A stretch of DNA of 5,231 bases from Belnapia sp. Its GTDB lineage: Bacteria; Pseudomonadota; Alphaproteobacteria; Acetobacterales; Acetobacteraceae. The stretch lies in NCBI GenBank assembly GCA_028291445.1, contig JAQGIA010000497.1, positions 1-5,231 of the forward strand. The letters are read 5' to 3'. Positions within the stretch are counted from its first letter, which is position 1; each line of letters opens with the position of its first letter. This document shows, in pieces, positions 1 to 5,231 of the stretch. A program made the position numbers and the translations under genes. The notes under the pieces are model-generated. The model had not been told where the DNA came from and ran no database searches. It saw only the letters and a list, made by a program, of their open reading frames with translations.

Positions 1-524
1 ACCACCAGCACGTCGCAATGGGCATGGGCGCTGTCGTAGTGATCCGGGTCGGCCAATCCGCTGGCGCGGCCGAGGCCGGCGGCGCGGCGGATCAGCGGCT
101 CGTAGACCCGTTCCCAGAAGGCGGCGGGCCACATGAAGGTCTTGTAGTAGAAGCCGGCGCCGAGGAAGGGCGCCAGCAGCCCGCCCACCGCCATGCGGTC
201 GAAGGCAAGCGAACCGGCACGGTTCTGGCTATCCGCCGCCAGGCCATTGAACAACTCGGTGACGGTGGCGCGGGTATTGGGTTCACGCCGGGCACCGCCG
301 CGCAATTCGACGAGGGCGTTCGGTTCCTCGACGCCGGCGGCGACGATGCCGCGCGGGCGATGGTACTTGAAGCTGCGGCCGACCAGCCGCACGCCATTGG
401 CGAGCAGCGCCGCGGCCAGCGTATCGCCGGGATGGCCGGCATAGCGGCGGCCATCGAAGGTGAAGGACAGGCTGCTGCCACGGTCGATATGGCCGCTGGC
501 GGCGAGGCGATGCGGCTGGTTCAT
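1..524 (-). CDS. soxA: Sarcosine oxidase alpha subunit, N-terminal part (cut by window edge)
   Basis: This is the large subunit of heterotetrameric sarcosine oxidase, a cytoplasmic flavoenzyme that oxidises sarcosine to glycine and forms methylene-tetrahydrofolate. Only 174 codons are present; the family is usually near 1000 residues, so most of the gene lies beyond position 1. Residues about 11-60 form the beta-grasp, ferredoxin-like domain (GHPGDTLAAALLANGV, then FKYHRPRGI). It has no cluster cysteines: the only Cys in the visible part is Cys169, so no 2Fe-2S centre is expected, as is normal for this subunit. Further family blocks are EEPNALVEL, SQNR, AGFYYKTFMWPAAFWE and YEPLIRRAAGLGRA. 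The sequence ends at HCDVLVV, the first strand of the dinucleotide-binding fold. The ATG at 524-522 overlaps the soxD stop in an ATGA, so translation is probably coupled; a short GGGG just before it is the only Shine-Dalgarno-like sequence. Homologous N-methylglutamate dehydrogenase subunits cannot be fully excluded. Confidence 0.95.
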   Translation of the reverse strand, partial: MNQPHRLAASGHIDRGSSLSFTFDGRRYAGHPGDTLAAALLANGVRLVGRSFKYHRPRGIVAAGVEEPNALVELRGGARREPNTRATVTELFNGLAADSQNRAGSLAFDRMAVGGLLAPFLGAGFYYKTFMWPAAFWERVYEPLIRRAAGLGRASGLADPDHYDSAHAHCDVLV

Positions 525-778
525 GCCCCGGGTCCGGCCGGCGTCACGGCACCGATCTCATGCGTCACGGTGTGCCGCCGCACCTGCAGCCAGGCGCGGC
601 AGCCGCTGGCGTGCTGCCACCATTCCAGCGTCCAGCCCCTGGGGTTCGTGCGGGTATAGACGTAGTCGTAGAAGGCATCGGGTCCGGCCCCGGGCGTCGG
701 GCGGCAGGCGCTGGCATCGCCGCGGAAGCTGAACTCGATTTCGTCGCGCGGGCCGCAATGGGGGCAGGGGATGCGCAT
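521..778 (-). CDS. soxD: Sarcosine oxidase delta subunit
   Basis: This is the small zinc-binding subunit of heterotetrameric sarcosine oxidase; it has a structural role in the complex. The protein has 85 residues, on the short side for a family often near 90-110. It begins MRIPCPHCGPRDEIEFSF, with the CxxC pair Cys5 and Cys8. The second ligand pair is His56 and Cys60 in WWQHASGCRAW (HxxxC), so all four zinc ligands known from the family are present. NPRG (45-48) and the C-terminal TVTHEI (70-75) are also family hallmarks. An extra Cys25 lies in the variable stretch between the two ligand pairs. The ATG is 3 bp after the soxB TAA, and the TGA overlaps the soxA ATG by 4 bp. No strong ribosome-binding site is visible, so translation is likely to depend on ribosomes coming from soxB. 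The placement between soxB and soxA fits the standard order. Confidence 0.95.
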   Translation of the reverse strand: MRIPCPHCGPRDEIEFSFRGDASACRPTPGAGPDAFYDYVYTRTNPRGWTLEWWQHASGCRAWLQVRRHTVTHEIGAVTPAGPGA

Positions 779-781
779 GGG

Positions 782-2035
782 TTATTGCATCCAGGGGTAG
801 GGGCCATTGCCCCGTTCATCCAGCGCCCGGCCCTGGCGCAACCGGTCGAGCGTGAAGGCGGCGTTCAGCGGATGCGGTTCGTCATGCGCGATGGTCCAGG
901 CGTGGCACCAGCCGCTGCCCGGCGTCGCCTTGAAGCCGCCGTAGCACCAGCCGGCGGTCATATACAGGCCATGGATCGGCGTCTTGCAGATATAGGGCGA
1001 GCCATCCGGCGTCATGTCCATCACCCCGGCCCAGGAACGCAGCGCGCGCAGCCGGCCGAGTGCCGGGATCATGCTGACGCCGGCGGCGAAGACGTGCTCC
1101 GCCTCCCGCAATGTGCCGCGCGAGCCGTAGCTGTTGTAGCCATCGAGCCCGCCGCCGAAGACCAGCCCGCCCTTGTCCGACTGGCTGATGTAGAAATGCC
1201 CGGCGCCGAAGGTGACGACGCAATCGATCATCGGCTTCAGCGATTCGCTGACGAAGGCCTGCAGCAGGTGGGTCTCGATCGGCACCTGGATGCCGGCCAT
1301 GTCGGTGAGGGTGGTGGTATGGCCGGCGACAGCCAGCCCGATTTTCGGCGCGCGGATCTCGCCGCGCGTGGTCTGCACGCCCTGGATGGCGCCATCCTCG
1401 ATGAGCATGCCGGTGACTTCGCAATGCTCGATGATGTCGACGCCGCGCGCATCCGCCGCATGGGCGAAGCCCCAGGCCACCGCATCATGCCGCGCGGTGC
1501 CGCCGCGGCGCTGCACCAGCCCGCCCATGACGGGATAGCGGCCGTTGTCGAGGTCGATCAGCGGGCACATCGCGCGGACGCCGTCGCGGTCGAGCAATTC
1601 GGCGTCGATGCCGCCGAGCCGCATGGAATTGCCGCGGCGCATGGCGGCGTTCCGCTGCGCGTCGTTGTGGAACAAGTTCACCACGCCGCGCTGGCTCATC
1701 ATGACGTTGTAGCCGAGCGACTGCTCCAGCCCTTCCCATAGCTGGAGCGACTTCTCGTAGAAGCGGTTGTTCTCCGGCAGCAGGTAGTTGGAGCGCACGA
1801 TGGTGGTGTTGCGGCCGGTATTGCCCTGGCCGATCAGCCCACGCTCCAGCACCGCCACGTTGCGGATGCCATGCACCTCGGCAAGGTAGAAAGCGGTCGC
1901 CAGCCCATGCCCGCCGCCGCCGACGACGATGACGTCATAGGCGGGCTTGGGGGCGGCCTTGCGCCAGGTGGGAGTCCAGCCGCGGTTGCCCCGCAAGCCC
2001 TCGGCGAAGATGCGGAAAGCGGAGTAACGCGGCAT
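782..2035 (-). CDS. soxB: Sarcosine oxidase beta subunit (FAD-dependent oxidoreductase)
   Basis: This subunit carries the active site where sarcosine is oxidised, with noncovalent FAD and covalently bound FMN. The 417-residue length is typical. After the usual N-terminus (MPRYSAFRIFAEGLRG) comes the FAD-binding Rossmann motif YDVIVVGGGGHGLATAFYLA at 33-52. NTGRNTTIVRSNY follows at 72-84. His183 in GGTARHDAVAW matches the histidine that anchors FMN in this family. GWCYGGFKATPGSG at 362-375 is the C-terminal flavin and substrate motif. By comparison with monomeric sarcosine oxidase, Arg81 and Lys369 fall where Arg52 and Lys348 bind the substrate carboxylate; this alignment was made by eye. It is the first gene of the leftward operon. 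The start is set by the conserved N-terminus, although no Shine-Dalgarno sequence precedes it and the ATG sits close to the predicted transcription start. N-methylglutamate dehydrogenase subunit A is a homologous alternative, but the B-D-A layout and motifs favour sarcosine oxidase or a close paralogue. Confidence 0.95.
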   Translation of the reverse strand: MPRYSAFRIFAEGLRGNRGWTPTWRKAAPKPAYDVIVVGGGGHGLATAFYLAEVHGIRNVAVLERGLIGQGNTGRNTTIVRSNYLLPENNRFYEKSLQLWEGLEQSLGYNVMMSQRGVVNLFHNDAQRNAAMRRGNSMRLGGIDAELLDRDGVRAMCPLIDLDNGRYPVMGGLVQRRGGTARHDAVAWGFAHAADARGVDIIEHCEVTGMLIEDGAIQGVQTTRGEIRAPKIGLAVAGHTTTLTDMAGIQVPIETHLLQAFVSESLKPMIDCVVTFGAGHFYISQSDKGGLVFGGGLDGYNSYGSRGTLREAEHVFAAGVSMIPALGRLRALRSWAGVMDMTPDGSPYICKTPIHGLYMTAGWCYGGFKATPGSGWCHAWTIAHDEPHPLNAAFTLDRLRQGRALDERGNGPYPWMQ

Positions 2036-2040
2036 GCCCG

Positions 2041-2070
2041 ATGGTAGGGGCCGCCCGCATCGCGTGACAA
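2041..2070 (-). promoter_or_regulatory. Candidate promoter of the soxBDA operon
   Basis: On the minus strand, TTGTCA (2070-2065) resembles a -35 box and, 18 bp downstream, TACCAT (2046-2041) matches four of the six bases of a -10 box. Transcription would begin around 2035-2033, at the soxB ATG itself, leaving almost no leader. The match is only moderate and another start within the 95-bp region cannot be ruled out. Confidence 0.35.
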
Positions 2071-2077
2071 GGGCCAG

Positions 2078-2106
2078 TTGGAAGGCGGCTGCCGGGCGGC
2101 TAGACT
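2078..2106 (+). promoter_or_regulatory. Candidate sigma70-type promoter of the rightward operon
   Basis: TTGGAA at 2078-2083 and TAGACT at 2101-2106 are separated by 17 bp, the optimal spacing, and each matches four of six consensus bases (TTGACA, TATAAT). The transcription start would be near 2112-2114, giving a leader of about 18 nt that still includes the ribosome-binding site at 2119-2124. The box lies back to back with the soxBDA promoter, so a regulator bound between them could act on both. A GCGGCT repeat (2085-2090 and 2096-2101, 11 bp apart) lies in the spacer region, but it is too short and too GC-rich to call an operator. Confidence 0.45.
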
Positions 2107-2118
2107 GGCGGCAACCTC

Positions 2119-2124
2119 GGGGGA
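2119..2124 (+). promoter_or_regulatory. Ribosome-binding site of the split-barrel protein gene
   Basis: GGGGGA ends 6 nt before the ATG at 2131. It supports that start, which also fits the family N-terminus. Confidence 0.5.
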
Positions 2125-2130
2125 CTGCCC

Positions 2131-2730
2131 ATGTCGCGCCTGTTCCATGCCGGCAACCGCGAATTGCAGGACCGCTTCGACGGCCGCCGCGTGGCGGATA
2201 CGCTCGAGGCCCGGCGCCGCGCCGATGCCTTCCTGCCCGAGCATGTGGCGCTGATCGAGGCGGCCGCCTTCTTCTTCCTGGCGACGGCGGCCGAGGGCGC
2301 GGTCGATTGCAGCTTCAAGGGCGGCCCGCCCGGCTTCATCCGGGTGACCGGCCCGGCCGAATTGGAATTCCCCGACTACGACGGGAATTCGATGTATCTC
2401 AGCCTCGGCAACATCCTGCGCAGCCCGGCGATCGGCATGCTCTTCGTGAACTTCGACGGGCACTCGCTGCGGCTTCGGCTACGCGGCCAGGCGGCGCTGG
2501 TGGAGGATGCGGCGCGGCTGGCCGCCATCCCGGGCGCGCGACGGCTGGTGCGGGTAGCGGTGACGGATATCTTCCCGAATTGCCCGCGCTACATCCCGGA
2601 CCTCGCCGGCGGCGCGCCCTCCGCCTATCTGCCCGCGGCGGATGGCAGCGCCCGGGCGCCGGAATGGAAGGGGCGCGACTACATCCAGCCCATCCTGCCG
2701 CACGACGACCCGCACAAGGCCCGCCGATGA
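2131..2730 (+). CDS. Pyridoxamine 5'-phosphate oxidase superfamily protein (FMN-binding split barrel)
   Basis: This 199-residue cytoplasmic protein belongs to the PNPOx-like split-barrel superfamily, whose members bind FMN, F420 or heme and act mostly as small oxidoreductases. A helical N-terminus (1-35) leads into the barrel: AAAFFFLATAAEGAVDCSFKG (44-63 region), GPPGFIRVTGP (65-75), a NSMYLSLGNI turn (86-95), and strands IGMLFVNF and LRLRLRGQAALVED. The end carries TDIFPNCPRYIP (145-156) and WKGRDYIQPILPHDDP (179-194), blocks I recall from the uncharacterised PPOX-class family. It is unlikely to be PdxH itself: the PdxH signature is not evident and there is no vitamin B6 gene context apart from a PLP enzyme downstream. 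Its TGA overlaps the next ATG by 4 bp, so the two proteins are probably made together. The specific substrate and function are unknown. Confidence 0.88.
   Translation: MSRLFHAGNRELQDRFDGRRVADTLEARRRADAFLPEHVALIEAAAFFFLATAAEGAVDCSFKGGPPGFIRVTGPAELEFPDYDGNSMYLSLGNILRSPAIGMLFVNFDGHSLRLRLRGQAALVEDAARLAAIPGARRLVRVAVTDIFPNCPRYIPDLAGGAPSAYLPAADGSARAPEWKGRDYIQPILPHDDPHKARR
2716..2719 (+). promoter_or_regulatory. Ribosome-binding site of the acylase gene
   Basis: AAGG, 7 nt before the ATG at 2727 and inside the end of the upstream gene, decides the acylase start. The same frame stays open back to 2034, but the family N-terminus and this site place the start at 2727. Confidence 0.55.
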
Positions 2731-4991
2731 ACATCCCGACCGAGACCATCGCCGTCCCCGGCCTGGCCGATGCGGCGGAAATCCTGATCGACCGCTGGGG
2801 CATCCCGCATATCAGCGCCGGCAGCACGACGGATGTCTTCCTCGCCCAGGGCTTCAATGCCGCGCGCGACCGGCTGTGGCAGCTCGACGTCTGGCGCAAG
2901 CGCGGGCTGGGGCTGCTGGCCGGCGACCTCGGCCCCGCCTATGTCGAGCGCGACCGGGCGGCGCGGCTGCTGCTCTATCGCGGCGACATGGCGGCGGAAT
3001 GGGCGGAGTACGGACCCGACGCCGCAGCCTGGACCACCGCCTTCGCCGCCGGGATCAACGCCTACATCGCCCTGGTCGAGCGCGAGCCGGCCCGGCTGCC
3101 GCTGGAATTCCGCCTGCTCGGCACCCGCCCGGCGCCTTGGGCGGCCGAGGATGTGGTACGCTGCCGGGCGCATGCGCGGGTGCGCAACCTCGATGGCGAG
3201 ATCGCCCGGCACAACATCGCCGCACGCTTCGGCATCGCCGCCGACCGCTTCCACAAGCTGCTGCAACCCGATTGGGAAGCCACCTTGCCGGCGGGCTGGG
3301 AGGCGCTGCCGATCCCGCCCGCGGTGCTGCGCTGCTACCTGCTGGCGACCGAGCCGAATGCGATCGGCACCGGCGAGCTGACCGATCCCATCGCCGCCGA
3401 CAGTGCCGGCAGCAACAACTGGGCGTTGGCGCCGTCCCGCACCACCACCGGCCGGGCGATCCTCGCCAGCGACCCGCACCGGGTGCATGCGCAGCCCTCG
3501 CTGCGCTACATCGCGCATCTGACCGCGCCGGGTCTCGACGTGATCGGCGCCGGGGAGGCGGCGGTGCCGGGGGTCAGCCTTGGGCACAACGACCGGATCG
3601 CCTTCTCGCTGACGATCCATCCGACCGACCAGGAAGACCTCTATATCTACGAGCTGCATCCCGAGGACCCGGAGCTGTACCGCTACGGCGAGGGCTGGGA
3701 GCGGATGCAGCGGGTGGTCGAGGCCATCCCGGTGAAGGGGGAAGCCGCGCGCGAGACGGTGCTGTTCTTCACCCGGCATGGGCCGGTGCTGCATGTGGAT
3801 GCGCCGACGCACCGCGCCTATGCGCTGCGCAGCGTCCGGCAGCAGCCGGGCACCGCGGCCTATATGGCCAGCCTCCATGCGATGCGGGCACGCGATTGGA
3901 CGGAGTATGCCGCGGCGCTGGAGGGCTGGGGCGCGCCCTCGGCCAATCATGTGGTGGCGGACGTCGACGGCAACATCGGCTGGGCCGCCGCCGGGATGGT
4001 GCCGATCCGGCCGAGCTGGGATGGGCTGCTGCCGGTGCCCGGCGACGGGCGGCACGAATGGGCGGGGCTGCGGCGCTCCGCCGCCCTGCCGCGCGCGACC
4101 AACCCCGATTGCGGCTGGCTCGGCACCGCCAACCAGATGAACCTCCCGCCCGGCTACGACTATCGCGCCATGAAGACCGGCTTCGAATGGAGCGACGGCG
4201 CCCGCTACGACCGGCTGGCGGAAGCGCTGGCGGGCGACCGCCGCTGGTCGGTGGCGGAGACGCTGGCCTTGCAGACGGATGTCACCTGCGTGCCGGCGCG
4301 CCGGCTTTGCGCGCTGCTGGTGGGGGAGGGGCCGGCCGTGGCGCTGCTGCGCGGCTGGGACCATCGGCTGGCGGCCGAGAGCGGCCCGGCGGCGCTGTAC
4401 GAGATCTGGTTCGGCAAGCACTTAGTGCCTGGCGTCATGCGGCATTGGGCGCCGGAGGGCCTGGCCGCCATGGTCGGCGTGCCGGATACCCAGCTCATCC
4501 TGGGGCTGGTCGAGGCGGCGGCGCCCGAGGCGCGTGCGGCGCTGTTCGGCGAGACCCTCGCCGCCGCCTGGGCGGAGGCCGTGGCGCGGCTGGGTCCGGA
4601 CCCGGCGGGCTGGGCCTGGGGCCGGCTGCACCAGGGGTATTTCGAGCATCCGCTGTCGCGCTTCGCCCCGGAACTGGCCGGGCGGCTGGATGTCGGGCCG
4701 GCCGCCAAGGCCGGCTCCGGCCTGACCATCAACAGCAACGGCTGGCGGGCGGCGGATTTCCGGGTGGTTTCCGGGGTTTCCTGGCGGATGGTGGTCGATG
4801 TGGGGGATTGGGACGCCAGCTTCACCATCAACAGTCCGGGCCAGTCGGGCGATCCGGACAGCCCGCACTACCGCGACCTCTTCCCGCTTTGGGCACGCGA
4901 CGCGTATGTGCCGCTGCTGTTCAGCCGTGCCGCCATCGAGGCGGCGGCGGAGGCGCGTATCCGGCTGGTCCCGGCGACCGGGGGCGCCTAA
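2727..4991 (+). CDS. Penicillin acylase family protein (Ntn-hydrolase amidase)
   Basis: This 754-residue protein is an N-terminal-nucleophile amidase of the penicillin G/V, cephalosporin and acyl-homoserine-lactone acylase family. Such enzymes are made as one chain and cut themselves just before a serine, which becomes the nucleophile. The alpha part starts with IDRWGIPHISAGSTTDVFLA (21-40), then QGFNAARDRLWQLDVWRKRGLG (41-62 region). The processing site is Gly228-Ser229 in AGSNNWALAPSRTTTGRA, giving a beta chain of about 526 residues. Beta-chain blocks include SDPHR (248-252), VPGVSLGHNDRIAFSLTIHPTDQEDLYIYEL, TRHGPVL, and GTANQMNLPPGYD; Asn469 there lies in the region where the oxyanion-hole asparagine is expected. 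The C-terminus has DWDASFTINSPGQSGDPDSPHY. No signal peptide is seen (MNIPTETIAVPGLADAAEI is not hydrophobic), unlike periplasmic penicillin acylases. One TTA leucine codon (codon 566) is out of keeping with the codon usage. The substrate cannot be read from sequence. Confidence 0.93.
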   Translation: MNIPTETIAVPGLADAAEILIDRWGIPHISAGSTTDVFLAQGFNAARDRLWQLDVWRKRGLGLLAGDLGPAYVERDRAARLLLYRGDMAAEWAEYGPDAAAWTTAFAAGINAYIALVEREPARLPLEFRLLGTRPAPWAAEDVVRCRAHARVRNLDGEIARHNIAARFGIAADRFHKLLQPDWEATLPAGWEALPIPPAVLRCYLLATEPNAIGTGELTDPIAADSAGSNNWALAPSRTTTGRAILASDPHRVHAQPSLRYIAHLTAPGLDVIGAGEAAVPGVSLGHNDRIAFSLTIHPTDQEDLYIYELHPEDPELYRYGEGWERMQRVVEAIPVKGEAARETVLFFTRHGPVLHVDAPTHRAYALRSVRQQPGTAAYMASLHAMRARDWTEYAAALEGWGAPSANHVVADVDGNIGWAAAGMVPIRPSWDGLLPVPGDGRHEWAGLRRSAALPRATNPDCGWLGTANQMNLPPGYDYRAMKTGFEWSDGARYDRLAEALAGDRRWSVAETLALQTDVTCVPARRLCALLVGEGPAVALLRGWDHRLAAESGPAALYEIWFGKHLVPGVMRHWAPEGLAAMVGVPDTQLILGLVEAAAPEARAALFGETLAAAWAEAVARLGPDPAGWAWGRLHQGYFEHPLSRFAPELAGRLDVGPAAKAGSGLTINSNGWRAADFRVVSGVSWRMVVDVGDWDASFTINSPGQSGDPDSPHYRDLFPLWARDAYVPLLFSRAAIEAAAEARIRLVPATGGA

Positions 4992-5008
4992 GCTGGGTGC
5001 AGCGCAGC

Positions 5009-5014
5009 AAAGGA
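5009..5014 (+). promoter_or_regulatory. Ribosome-binding site that selects the aminotransferase start
   Basis: AAAGGA ends 8 nt before the ATG at 5023. Two other in-frame ATGs (5014 and 5032) compete; 5014 overlaps this site and 5032 is farther away, so 5023 is preferred. Confidence 0.6.
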
Positions 5015-5022
5015 TGGTTCCG

Positions 5023-5231
5023 ATGGATGTGATGGCCCGCAGCGATACCGAACAGGCCCTGGTACAGACCGCGCGCCGCGTGCTGCCGGCCGGAGGCTTC
5101 GGCAATTTCGCCTCGGACATCATCATCCGCGAAGGCCGTGGCGGCCGGGTCTGGGATGTCTCCGGCAATGAATACGTGGATTTCCTGCTCGGCTCCGGCC
5201 CGATGTTCATCGGCCATGGCCATCCGGAGGT
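5023..5231 (+). CDS. Class III aminotransferase, N-terminal part (cut by window edge)
   Basis: This is the beginning (69 full codons) of a PLP-dependent class III aminotransferase of the glutamate-1-semialdehyde aminomutase-like branch, often annotated as aspartate aminotransferase family. The visible protein starts MDVMARSDTEQALVQTARRV and continues with LPAGGFGNF, REGRGGRVWDVSGNEYVDF and LLGSGPMFIGHGHPEV. The run of an ornament-like GRVWDVSGNEYVDF strand followed by G-HxHP is the standard N-terminal segment of the fold. The PLP-binding lysine and the substrate-specificity residues lie outside the window, so neither a true HemL role nor a particular substrate can be assigned; its position in this operon makes a catabolic aminotransferase more likely than tetrapyrrole synthesis. 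The gene begins 31 bp after the acylase TAA with no evident promoter or terminator between, which suggests cotranscription. Confidence 0.88.
   Translation, partial: MDVMARSDTEQALVQTARRVLPAGGFGNFASDIIIREGRGGRVWDVSGNEYVDFLLGSGPMFIGHGHPE

Noticed and set aside
560..1741. Open plus-strand frame of 393 codons antisense to soxB and soxD
   Set aside because: Its translation is low-complexity (Ala, Gly, Arg, Asp rich) with no family motif, while the opposite strand encodes clear SoxB and SoxD. Long antisense frames are expected at this GC content.
2034..2726. N-terminal extension of the acylase frame upstream of 2727 by 231 codons
   Set aside because: It would cover the whole split-barrel gene in another frame, its translation is Arg/Pro/Gly-rich, and the family N-terminus begins just after 2727, where a ribosome-binding site is present.
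2131..2730. Assignment of the split-barrel protein as PdxH (pyridoxamine-phosphate oxidase)
   Set aside because: Only superfamily-level features are visible; the C-terminal blocks fit an uncharacterised PPOX-class family better than PdxH.
2679..4421. Open minus-strand frame of 580 codons antisense to the acylase
   Set aside because: It has no motif, no ribosome-binding site and no conserved context, and the opposite strand is firmly assigned to the penicillin acylase family.
4992..5022. Terminator or separate promoter between acylase and aminotransferase
   Set aside because: The 31-bp gap has no convincing hairpin followed by T residues and no -35/-10 pair; it contains only the ribosome-binding site.
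2642..5032. Open plus-strand frame of 796 codons overlapping the acylase in another frame
   Set aside because: The product is dominated by Arg, Gly, Ala and Pro with no recognisable domain; it follows from GC-rich codon usage in the real acylase frame.

Overview
The window is very GC-rich, with third codon positions almost all G or C. It carries two divergently oriented gene groups of the kind found in alphaproteobacteria. The protein sequences look to me like Rhodospirillales/Acetobacteraceae (Roseomonas-like), but that placement is an impression from memory, not a search result. No RNA genes, insertion sequences, CRISPR arrays or phage genes were seen.

Left half, minus strand (positions 2035 down to 1): three genes of a heterotetrameric sarcosine oxidase operon in the usual order soxB-soxD-soxA. 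soxB (beta, flavin and substrate subunit) and soxD (delta, zinc-binding subunit) are complete. soxA (alpha, dinucleotide-binding subunit) is represented by its first 174 codons and runs off the left edge. The genes are separated by 3 bp (B/D) or overlap by 4 bp (D/A), so they are surely cotranscribed. The gamma subunit gene soxG would be expected beyond position 1. The complex demethylates sarcosine to glycine and passes the one-carbon unit to tetrahydrofolate.

Middle (2036-2130): a 95-bp divergent intergenic region with a plausible sigma70-type promoter for each side. The rightward one is the better (TTGGAA, 17 bp, TAGACT). The leftward one would start transcription at about the soxB ATG, which has no visible Shine-Dalgarno sequence, so a leaderless soxB mRNA is possible.

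Right half, plus strand (2131 to 5231): an FMN-binding split-barrel protein of the pyridoxamine-phosphate-oxidase superfamily; then, overlapping by 4 bp, a 754-residue penicillin-acylase-family N-terminal-nucleophile amidase with the catalytic Gly-Ser processing site; then, after 31 bp, the first 69 codons of a class III PLP-dependent aminotransferase (glutamate-1-semialdehyde aminomutase-like) cut by the right edge. Their spacing suggests one operon. A reasonable but unproven reading is a catabolic unit that hydrolyses an amide and then transaminates the released amine, next to genes for N-methyl amino acid oxidation. The acylase lacks the export signal of classical penicillin acylases, which points to an intracellular substrate. 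The region is mostly ordinary metabolic DNA; the unknown substrate of the acylase operon is its most interesting open question.
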